Shown here: positions 1 through 5,924 of the stretch, piece by piece
How the letters are laid out: every line of letters starts with the position of its first letter
Position numbering within the stretch: position 1 is the stretch's first letter
DNA from: Chlamydiota bacterium
GTDB lineage: Bacteria > Chlamydiota > Chlamydiia > Chlamydiales > SM23-39
Length of the DNA: 11,632 nt
Assembly: GCA_021772195.1 (NCBI GenBank)
Contig: JAJFML010000065.1
Span: 1 to 11,632, forward strand
Direction of reading: 5' to 3'
Notes under the pieces: model-generated
The model's database searches: none
The model's input: the letters and a program-made list of their open reading frames with translations, nothing else
Told to the model about the DNA's origin: nothing
Program-made: the position numbers and the translations under genes

Positions 1-1531
1 GATTTCTGCTCGTGCACGTCTTAATTTCAAGAAGAGTAGGTTTTAGCATAGGATAGCTTTTTTTAAAAGTAGATGCTGTCTCATAGTTCAACCCAAACGC
101 CTCTGCCATTTTTTCAAAAGAGTGATCGTGCTTGCAAGTAAAAAATTCATCAAATCCCTTTTTTTCAGAGGAGATAGGGAGATGAGAGAAGATGCCGCCA
201 CCGCTATTATTGAATACGATAAATAAGATGGGCAAGTCTTTTGCAAGTGAAAGAGAGTTTAGATCATGCAAACATGCAAGGTCTCCTAAAACAGCAATTA
301 AAGGACCTACCGCTTTTGATAGCCCAACAGCAGTTGCTATATTTCCATCGATGCCGCTCACACCCCGATTTGCATAGATCTTTTTCGGCACATTTTTGGG
401 AAAGAAAAAGTTGTCCGCATCCCTAATTGGCATACTATTTGCGAGAAAAAGCGAAGTCTTCTTGGGGAAATGTCTTCCCAATTGTTGCATGAAATGAGGT
501 TCAGTATTCTCTGGAATTTTCAGATCGAGAGAAAAAGTCTCAACAGGCTTATTTGAAGATCCTGGACAAGCTTCACAAAATGGTTGAATAGTTGTTTTGA
601 AATGGTGCGTGACGAGATGATAGGGATCAAAGCAGGCGTCGGTCTCTTGAATATTTGCATAGATCGCGCCCTCTTTCAGCCACGAAAAAACCTTTTTCGA
701 GACGAAACGTCGCCCAAAATGAAGGACATAATCCGGAGGAGATAGATCTCGCCCCTTCAAAAGGAGGTCAAAAGAATCCACAACATTTGGATGTTTTGAA
801 TAGGACCTAACATTTGATAGAATATCTGCAAAAATTGGGCAGGAGAGTCTCTCAGAGAGTTTGAAAATGGGCTCTAAATTTTCATCTGTTTTCCCGATCA
901 GGATAAGTCCATTTTTATGTGGATCAAAAAATGAGGGCACCTCTATTTTTCCGGTCTCTGCCGTGAAATATTTCGGTGCAATGCACTCACTTGCAGACAC
1001 TCTATCAAAGAAGGGCTCTCTAGACATAACATTTAAGTGAACAGGACCATTTTGCGCTTTGAATACGGCATAAGATGCAAAAGATGAGAGTGCTTTTTTA
1101 CTGAAATGGGGGTCAGACAAAAGTATTTCTTTTTCAAAACGAACAAATGACGAAAAAATCTTTGTCTGGTGTGTTGTCTGATTCGCGGACGTATCTCTTA
1201 ACTCAGGAGGCCTGTCAGCAGTAAGAACTAGAAGAGATACCTCGGAGTGGTGCGCCTCCATGATTGCTGGAAGAAGATTTCCCACAGCTGTTCCTGATGA
1301 GACAATGATGGCCGCGGTTTTCTTAGATCCGCAAGCAAAACCGAGAGCCTGAAAACCTAAACCTCTCTCATCAAAATGGGAGGAACAAACAGCTTTTGGA
1401 TGGTTAATTGCAGCTAGAGTCAGCGAAGTCGATCTTGATCCAGGAGCTATAAAAAAGTGGGTCACTCCATTTTGCACAAGAGAATCGATAAGGACATTAG
1501 CAGATTCAAGATTGATTTTTCCTAGAAGCAT
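1..1531 (-). CDS. menD: MenD, SEPHCHC synthase (3' end missing, runs off left edge)
   Basis: MenD is a thiamine-diphosphate (ThDP) enzyme that condenses isochorismate with 2-oxoglutarate to give SEPHCHC, the second step of classical menaquinone synthesis in the cytoplasm. Reading from the ATG at 1531 gives 510 residues with no stop before the edge. E. coli MenD has about 556, so roughly 40-60 C-terminal residues are missing. Visible landmarks are APGSRSTSLTLA (29-40, with Ser32 and Arg33), HFDERGLGF (52-60, with the cofactor-activating Glu55), SSGTAVGNLLPA (78-89), TADRPPELR (104-112), NSMPIR (365-370), NRGVSGIDG (388-396), and a ThDP/Mg site from GDLACLHDLNSL (416-427) to NNSGGGIF (441-448). 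All are where the family has them, so the enzyme should be active. The start overlaps the menF stop by 10 bp. The nearest Shine-Dalgarno is only a weak AGAGAG, which suggests translational coupling to menF. Confidence 0.96.
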   Translation of the reverse strand, partial: MLLGKINLESANVLIDSLVQNGVTHFFIAPGSRSTSLTLAAINHPKAVCSSHFDERGLGFQALGFACGSKKTAAIIVSSGTAVGNLLPAIMEAHHSEVSLLVLTADRPPELRDTSANQTTHQTKIFSSFVRFEKEILLSDPHFSKKALSSFASYAVFKAQNGPVHLNVMSREPFFDRVSASECIAPKYFTAETGKIEVPSFFDPHKNGLILIGKTDENLEPIFKLSERLSCPIFADILSNVRSYSKHPNVVDSFDLLLKGRDLSPPDYVLHFGRRFVSKKVFSWLKEGAIYANIQETDACFDPYHLVTHHFKTTIQPFCEACPGSSNKPVETFSLDLKIPENTEPHFMQQLGRHFPKKTSLFLANSMPIRDADNFFFPKNVPKKIYANRGVSGIDGNIATAVGLSKAVGPLIAVLGDLACLHDLNSLSLAKDLPILFIVFNNSGGGIFSHLPISSEKKGFDEFFTCKHDHSFEKMAEAFGLNYETASTFKKSYPMLKPTLLEIKTCTSRN

Positions 1532-2508
1532 AAAATCTCTCTGAAGGGTTGAATTTTTAGATCGAGCTCTTGCCATTCTTTCTCAGGTACAGATTTTTCG
1601 ACGATTCCTGTTCCTGAATAGATATGCAGTTTTCCATTCTGAAAAAGAGCGGACCTGATGGCTACTGCCATATCTGCACTCTCAGGTGTAATCATCCCAA
1701 AACCTCCCGCATAGAGTCCGCGTGAGAAAGGTTCATTCTTCTCCAGGAAAGATCTCGACTCTGCTTTGGGATAGCCAAGAGTAGCTGCCGTTGGATGAAG
1801 AGAATTGATGACCATTTCATCTGTACTATTTTTTAATACTCCAGATAGTTTTGCGTAGAGATGCTGCACATTTTTAGCATCAATAACACCTGTATCGCTC
1901 ACATTAACCTTCTCTAAAAATGGCGCCAGTTTTTCACTAATATCTCTTTTGACAAATTCAAATTCTGCAAGCTCTTTGGGGTCGGATAGAAGCTCTCTCT
2001 TCAAAAGCTCACCTTTAGCTCTTGTGCCTGCAACTGCTTCCGAAAAAACTTCAGAGCCCATCCGGTAATAGAGCCTCTCAGGACTCACGCCAAAAAAGGC
2101 GAGCCCATTTCTTGGTTCAATATAAAACTGGTAGGCATTATCTCTCAGTAACGCTGAGAAGAGGGTAAAGGGATCGAGATCTCCATCAAATGTCAGAGTG
2201 ACTCTTCTTGCTAGCACTACCTTTTCAATGGAGATTTTTGCCTCAAGGATATTTCTTTCCCATTCGGGGTATTCAGGGAAATATGTGACAGATTTAACTT
2301 TAGGGAAATTTGAGGGTTTGAGCGGCTCTTCAGCTTTTTCTATTTTTTTAGGATAGATTTTCTCAGGAAATTCTCCCGGTAGAGAGTCAAACGGCTTGGT
2401 AAGAAAGTACTCTTTGCCGCTTTTTTTTGAGCCAAAAGAGAGCTTGGCTTCTTTTGAGTCTCTACTTTTCCAATAGATTTTGGGATAGCGATTAACTTTC
2501 TGCAACAT
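1522..2508 (-). CDS. menF: MenF-type isochorismate synthase
   Basis: This enzyme converts chorismate to isochorismate, the committed step of classical menaquinone synthesis. The 328-residue protein is shorter than E. coli MenF (about 430); the reduction is in the N-terminal non-catalytic part, while the chorismate-binding domain (about 85-325) is complete. Visible motifs are EKVVLARR (95-102, with Lys96 matching the MenF catalytic lysine), SEAVAGTRAKG (156-166, with Glu157 matching the catalytic glutamate), VQHLYAKLSG (214-223), SLHPTAATLGYPKAE (236-250), RGLYAGGFG (263-271), SGTGIVEKS (298-306) and EWQELDLK (311-318). An anthranilate or para-aminobenzoate synthase component I would share much of this, but the MenF-like lysine and the adjacent menG and menD support isochorismate synthase. 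The ATG lies 17 bp inside menG and has no obvious Shine-Dalgarno, so it is probably translationally coupled. Confidence 0.93.
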   Translation of the reverse strand: MLQKVNRYPKIYWKSRDSKEAKLSFGSKKSGKEYFLTKPFDSLPGEFPEKIYPKKIEKAEEPLKPSNFPKVKSVTYFPEYPEWERNILEAKISIEKVVLARRVTLTFDGDLDPFTLFSALLRDNAYQFYIEPRNGLAFFGVSPERLYYRMGSEVFSEAVAGTRAKGELLKRELLSDPKELAEFEFVKRDISEKLAPFLEKVNVSDTGVIDAKNVQHLYAKLSGVLKNSTDEMVINSLHPTAATLGYPKAESRSFLEKNEPFSRGLYAGGFGMITPESADMAVAIRSALFQNGKLHIYSGTGIVEKSVPEKEWQELDLKIQPFREILCF

Positions 2509-3193
2509 AGATAGAAACTGCGCCTAAAAAGAGAGGGTGAGCGCTTCTGTTCTTAAAACCATTATCCTTTAGAAGAGTTAAAAAGCTCTTTCCATAGGGA
2601 AAGGTCTCAATCGTTTTATTGAGATATTCATAGGAATCTTTTTTCTGCGAGAGTAGGCCGCCAATAATAGGAAGAACCTTACGAAGATAGAAGAGGTGAG
2701 CCTTTTTAATCAAAGGATGCTCAGGCAATGAAAACTCTAAAACAAGAAGCCTACCTCCTGGTTTTAAAACGCGCCTGATTTCTTTAAACCCCTCGCTTAA
2801 AAATTCAACATTTCGAATGCCAAAGGAGATAGTGACAACGTCGAATGAATTATCTTCAAAGGGGATCTTTTCTGCAGAGCCGTGGCTGAACTTGACCTGT
2901 CCCTTATAGAATTTGTCTTTGAGTTTATTGGCGCCAATTTCAAGCATCTTTTTTGCTGGATCTACGCCGTAGATTTCATCAATTTGATGCGAGTTTTCCA
3001 TAAGACAGATGATTTGATCTGCCGTCCCGCATGCAAGATCAAGAACTTTTATCTGATCTTTTTCAGGTAGATGTTTCGCTACTTTTTTGCGCCATCCTTT
3101 GTCAAAGCCAAAGGAGAGAATGCGGTTGATGCGGTCGTAAGTGGGAGAGATGTCATTAAACATCTTCCAGACGTTATTTCTAGTTGGTTCCAT
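2492..3193 (-). CDS. menG: Demethylmenaquinone methyltransferase (MenG/UbiE)
   Basis: This SAM-dependent C-methyltransferase converts demethylmenaquinone to menaquinone, the last step of the pathway. At 233 residues it has normal family length. It shows the family signature YDRINRILSFGFDKGWR (19-35), SAM motif I VLDLACGTAD (50-59), acidic motif II GVDPAKKML (76-84), post-motif SAEKIPFEDNSFDVVTISFG (106-125) and EIRRVLKPGGRLLVLEFS (138-155). The same family also methylates the ubiquinone precursor (UbiE), but the adjacent menF and menD point to menaquinone. It is the first gene of the leftward operon; the menF start lies inside its last 17 bp. No strong Shine-Dalgarno precedes the ATG. The start is supported by the alignable N-terminus (MEPTRNNVWKMFNDISPTYD), which fits the family. 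Confidence 0.95.
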   Translation of the reverse strand: MEPTRNNVWKMFNDISPTYDRINRILSFGFDKGWRKKVAKHLPEKDQIKVLDLACGTADQIICLMENSHQIDEIYGVDPAKKMLEIGANKLKDKFYKGQVKFSHGSAEKIPFEDNSFDVVTISFGIRNVEFLSEGFKEIRRVLKPGGRLLVLEFSLPEHPLIKKAHLFYLRKVLPIIGGLLSQKKDSYEYLNKTIETFPYGKSFLTLLKDNGFKNRSAHPLFLGAVSIYVAES

Positions 3194-3219
3194 GCTAAAA
3201 ACTTTTACCAGATCTAAGA

Positions 3220-3247
3220 ATTATTAGAAAGAAATAGCTCTTTTCAA
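3220..3247 (-). promoter_or_regulatory. Candidate promoter for the menG-menF-menD operon
   Basis: On the minus strand a TTGAAA hexamer (3247-3242) lies 16 bp before AATAAT (3225-3220), within an AT-rich stretch 27 bp or more upstream of the menG ATG. This is a consensus-like match only. The region is so AT-rich that chance matches are expected. Confidence 0.3.
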
Positions 3248-3262
3248 ACCTTTTTGGAGGTG

Positions 3263-3335
3263 GTTAAGGTTTAAAGGGTTATGTGTTTTGTAAGTTACTG
3301 ATTATAAGTGGATTGCAGTTAAGGTTTTTGGGTTA
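3263..3335. repeat. Imperfect direct repeat in the divergent regulatory region
   Basis: Two near-identical blocks lie 55 bp apart. Copy 1 (3263-3281) reads GTTAAGGTTT-AAA-GGGTTA and copy 2 (3318-3335) reads GTTAAGGTTT-TT-GGGTTA. The 10-bp and 6-bp cores are identical; only the short A/T spacer differs. A spacing of about five helical turns would place both copies on the same DNA face, as for two molecules of one regulator. The function is inferred and not known. A decayed duplication is the alternative. Confidence 0.5.
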
Positions 3336-3337
3336 GA

Positions 3338-3362
3338 CTAAACATAAGTAACTTAAGTTTAG
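3338..3362. promoter_or_regulatory. Near-perfect 25-bp palindrome, candidate operator
   Basis: The arms are CTAAAC-a-TAAGT and ACTTA-a-GTTTAG around a central A. Of 12 symmetric pairs, 11 match. It lies about 38 bp upstream of the extended -10 of the HECT gene, so its centre is near -62 relative to the predicted transcript start, a position typical of upstream activators. There is no T-run after it in either direction, so it does not look like a terminator. The bound protein is unknown. Confidence 0.55.
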
Positions 3363-3396
3363 ATGTTAATTAATTATTTTAAAAAATTCAATTATT

Positions 3397-3405
3397 TGTT
3401 ATAAT
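3397..3405 (+). promoter_or_regulatory. Extended -10 promoter of the HECT gene
   Basis: The sequence TGTTATAAT is an exact extended -10 element (TGnTATAAT). The hexamer 17 bp upstream (TTTTAA, 3377-3382) is a poor -35, which fits an extended -10 or activator-dependent promoter. Transcription would start near 3412, giving a leader of about 22 nt that contains the Shine-Dalgarno-like GGAAG at 3422-3426, 7 nt before the ATG. Confidence 0.6.
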
Positions 3406-3433
3406 TATAGTATAAATATATGGAAGTATTACT

Positions 3434-5623
3434 ATGTCATCAATAATCGATTCAGTTTTTAATGCAACTACTTCAGCTTTATCGTCTGTAGAACCTGTTG
3501 CTTCAGATGGGACAAGCTTGTTGCGTTTAGCAGGAGCTGCAATAGCTGTATCTGGAGCCTTATTCTGCGCCTATACGAATGGCCCTTCTCGGGTATATGC
3601 AAAAATGAGATCATATGTCAGTTTGCAAAAGGTCTTATGGAAAAATCCTGAGATCGCAGGCTCTGCTAGTTTTTTGTATAGGACTGGTATACTTACTCAA
3701 GAGAATATTGATACGCTTCTTCAGAACGTAGAAAATGCAAAGGAAGTTGCCGTAGGACTTCATGTGCTAGAAAGTGCAGGTATTTTAACTTCTGAGAGTC
3801 GAGAGGCTTTTCTTCAAAAAATTGCTCAAGAAAAATCACTGTCGGAAGGTATTTTTTACTTAAATCAAGCAGGACTGTTAACGCAAGAAAACTTTGACCA
3901 ACTTCTTCGTATGGATGTTGATGAATTGAAGGACGTTTGCCTTGTTCTTAAGGATTTGTCCACCTTAGGTCACTTGACACAAGGTAGATGTAATAAGCTT
4001 TTATTAGACCCTGATGAAGCAGGGTATATTTACACCTGTATACAATTTTTAAAAGAAAATGATCTTTATTCCATGGATACTCTTGACCATCTTTTTCAAG
4101 AGGCATTAGACATAGCATTGGGACTTCGTTCTCTAAAGCAAGCAGGTATTTTAACACGAGAGAACGGGCTACTTCTTTTTCGATATCCACAAATTGCAGA
4201 AGCGATCGCGGATGGGCTTTGCTCGTTACATAGAGTTGATATCTTAAGGCCCGAGATCAGGACGCAATACCTACAAAGCTTAGAGAGTATGGAGCAATCT
4301 GTGGGTTTTATAGTTAGACAATTTCATGCAGGTGTTTTTACGGAATCAAACATCAGACTTTTTTTGAATGATGATCAAGATGTTGGTCCGGCTGCATTTT
4401 ATATAGGACTTAATAGAGCGGGTATTTTAAATCTTGAAAATATTCTAATTTTAGATTCAAGAAATATTGATATGCGAGAATTAGTTCAAGGTGTCAATAG
4501 ATTAAATGAATCGGATGGGTTAAACCAAGAGAGCTATTCTAGACTTGTTGAAAATTCTCGAAATAATTCAAATGATTTTGTTGAATCTAACGATTTCTAT
4601 GTTGATAGTTCTAAGTTGGGCGATGATCATCTGCAGTACCTTTTAAACTATTCAAGTAGGATCAGAATGAATGGTGGTAGACTCCCACAAATTAAGTACG
4701 AAGGCTCTGTTGGAATTGATGCTGGCGGTCTTAATCGAGACTTTATGACAAGGCTTTTTACAGCTATCTCTGGAGACTCAAGTGAGCTTGTCGTCGTATC
4801 CGATAATAAAGCTCGATTCATCTTTGATCGCGAGCCAGAGGGTCTTACACCAGAAAAGCAAAAAGAGGCTTTTCAGGGAGTTGGAACGATATTTGCTCAT
4901 GCGCTTACAGGGAGAAGTTTTACTGTGGGTCAGCGCTTTTCTAAATCGGTTTTTGAAGTGATTCCTCACCTTTTAAAATGTGAAAAACTTCCTTCCGAGT
5001 TGTCTGATTTAGATAAACCTGAATATCAAGAAGCTCTGAAAACCTACTTAATAAGTCAATATTCAAACTATTTCCAAAACGATGCTGATGCTGCCTCATT
5101 TTTAGATGGATCAAAACTACCTGTTGGGTTCGATGAAGATCTTAAAAATGATCTTTTAAGTGATGTAAAAAATGAGCTATTTGGGTGTGCCCTTGTTGCA
5201 AAAGGATTGAAGGATCAGTTAATCACCTTAGGAATGACAACAGATGATATTAAAACACTAACATCAAAAGAACTTTCTTTAAGAATTCAAGGCACTCTCT
5301 CTCATGAGCAGGTTTTAAATGGTTTAGAATTTGACGGAGCTAGTGAAGAGCTACAAGGAAATATGAAAACCTGGATTCAAGGGCTCTCTTCAGAAGAGCT
5401 TAAGAAATTTGTCTGGTCTATGACTGGTTCCGAAACTATGCATCCTGAAACAAAATTAAAAATCTGTGTTAATTCAGCGGAGGATAAAGCTCGTCTTCCT
5501 AGTTATCACACATGCGGTAAGTATGTAGATATTCCAGCTTATGCTAATCTAGATACGCTTAAAACAAAGTTTGAATTGTCACTGGCTCATCTAAATCCTG
5601 CAGAGGGATTCCAGCTAGCCTAA
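3434..5623 (+). CDS. HECT-domain E3 ubiquitin-protein ligase with helical repeats, candidate host-targeted effector
   Basis: HECT ligases accept ubiquitin from an E2 onto a catalytic cysteine and pass it to a substrate lysine. In a bacterium the likely site of action is the eukaryotic host cell. The 729-residue protein has three parts. Residues 30-48 (LRLAGAAIAVSGALFCAY region) form one hydrophobic segment. Residues 81-387 hold ten repeats of about 31 residues built on L-x2-AGILTxEN. Residues 395-729 are a HECT domain: the N-lobe has IKYEGSVGIDAGGLNRDF (420-437), followed by GTIFAHALTGRSFTVGQRFS (484-503); the C-lobe has LSSEELKKFVWSMTGSE (651-667), LPSYHTCGKYVDIPAY (688-703) with catalytic Cys694, and a terminal EGFQLA whose Phe726 is the minus-4 phenylalanine needed by HECT enzymes. 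The residue after the cysteine is Gly, where Phe is usual. The gene is clearly richer in A+T than its neighbours. It ends 4 bp inside chaB. The HECT call is strong; substrate, secretion route and activity are inferred. Confidence 0.93.
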   Translation: MSSIIDSVFNATTSALSSVEPVASDGTSLLRLAGAAIAVSGALFCAYTNGPSRVYAKMRSYVSLQKVLWKNPEIAGSASFLYRTGILTQENIDTLLQNVENAKEVAVGLHVLESAGILTSESREAFLQKIAQEKSLSEGIFYLNQAGLLTQENFDQLLRMDVDELKDVCLVLKDLSTLGHLTQGRCNKLLLDPDEAGYIYTCIQFLKENDLYSMDTLDHLFQEALDIALGLRSLKQAGILTRENGLLLFRYPQIAEAIADGLCSLHRVDILRPEIRTQYLQSLESMEQSVGFIVRQFHAGVFTESNIRLFLNDDQDVGPAAFYIGLNRAGILNLENILILDSRNIDMRELVQGVNRLNESDGLNQESYSRLVENSRNNSNDFVESNDFYVDSSKLGDDHLQYLLNYSSRIRMNGGRLPQIKYEGSVGIDAGGLNRDFMTRLFTAISGDSSELVVVSDNKARFIFDREPEGLTPEKQKEAFQGVGTIFAHALTGRSFTVGQRFSKSVFEVIPHLLKCEKLPSELSDLDKPEYQEALKTYLISQYSNYFQNDADAASFLDGSKLPVGFDEDLKNDLLSDVKNELFGCALVAKGLKDQLITLGMTTDDIKTLTSKELSLRIQGTLSHEQVLNGLEFDGASEELQGNMKTWIQGLSSEELKKFVWSMTGSETMHPETKLKICVNSAEDKARLPSYHTCGKYVDIPAYANLDTLKTKFELSLAHLNPAEGFQLA
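3674..4594 (+). repeat. Ten tandem ~31-residue helical repeats within the HECT protein
   Basis: The repeat starts are at residues 81, 112, 143, 175, 206, 234, 265, 296, 326 and 357, so the steps are 31, 31, 32, 31, 28, 31, 31, 30 and 31. The best copies read TGILTQEN, AGILTSES, AGLLTQEN, AGILTRENG and AGILNLEN; copies 4, 5, 7 and 10 are diverged. Each unit looks like two short helices joined by a GILT turn, suggesting a solenoid that could bind substrate. I cannot name the repeat family. At DNA level, gcaggtattttaa recurs in copies 2 and 6. Confidence 0.8.
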
Positions 5624-5856
5624 ATCGGATGAGATTTGTGCCAATTTCCGTCTTCGCCTTTTGAGTACTGTTTTTTTACTGCACTCCAAGCAACCCGGTG
5701 AGCGGCTTCTTCTCTTGAGCCTCCAAGCTTTCGCTTCTTTGGATCGGCGTACTCTTCCCACGCATTATTAAACGCTTCTATATATATTTCCTGCGCATGT
5801 TTCGGTAGATGTTTTTTGACGGAATCGGAAAGATCAGAAATAGATTTGTAAGGCAT
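5620..5856 (-). CDS. chaB: ChaB family protein (putative cation transport regulator)
   Basis: The 78-residue protein closely resembles E. coli ChaB (76 residues) end to end: MPYKSISDLSDSVKKHLP at the N-terminus, HAQEIYIEAFNNAWEEY (20-36), SREEAAHRVAWSAVKKQY (47-64), and KGEDGNWHK near the end. ChaB has been described as a regulator of the ChaA Na+(K+)/H+ antiporter, but its biochemical role is poorly established and no chaA lies in this window. An AAGGA Shine-Dalgarno (5863-5867) sits 6 nt before the ATG and supports the start. The stop codon overlaps the HECT gene stop by 4 bp on the opposite strand. As a small soluble helical protein sandwiched between two candidate virulence genes, it may have travelled with them, but nothing ties it to them functionally. 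Confidence 0.92.
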   Translation of the reverse strand: MPYKSISDLSDSVKKHLPKHAQEIYIEAFNNAWEEYADPKKRKLGGSREEAAHRVAWSAVKKQYSKGEDGNWHKSHPI

Positions 5857-5884
5857 ATTTTATCCTTGGTAATTTATTTAATTT

Positions 5885-5913
5885 TCTATACATATTGAAT
5901 TTAAATAAGACAA
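5885..5913 (-). promoter_or_regulatory. Candidate chaB promoter
   Basis: On the minus strand, TTGTCT (5913-5908) and TATAGA (5890-5885) are separated by exactly 17 bp. Each matches the sigma-70 consensus at 4 of 6 positions. The predicted leader of about 22 nt contains the chaB Shine-Dalgarno. The element lies in the 68-bp divergent gap, so it would share space with whatever drives the exoprotein gene, for which I see no convincing promoter. Confidence 0.35.
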
Positions 5914-5924
5914 CAGGCGTTATA

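Noticed and set aside
192..426. Two 61-codon plus-strand open frames near the left edge
   Set aside because: Both lie inside the minus-strand menD gene, whose conserved ThDP-binding motifs run through this stretch.
5622..5637. Hairpin AAATC..GATTT at the HECT/chaB junction as a terminator
   Set aside because: The stem is only 5 bp and AT-rich, no T-run follows in either direction, and it lies in chaB coding sequence.
5895..5924. TTG start that would lengthen the exoprotein by 10 residues
   Set aside because: It would put MNLNKTTGVI before a complete signal peptide. The downstream ATG begins exactly at the signal sequence and has a weak Shine-Dalgarno at proper distance.
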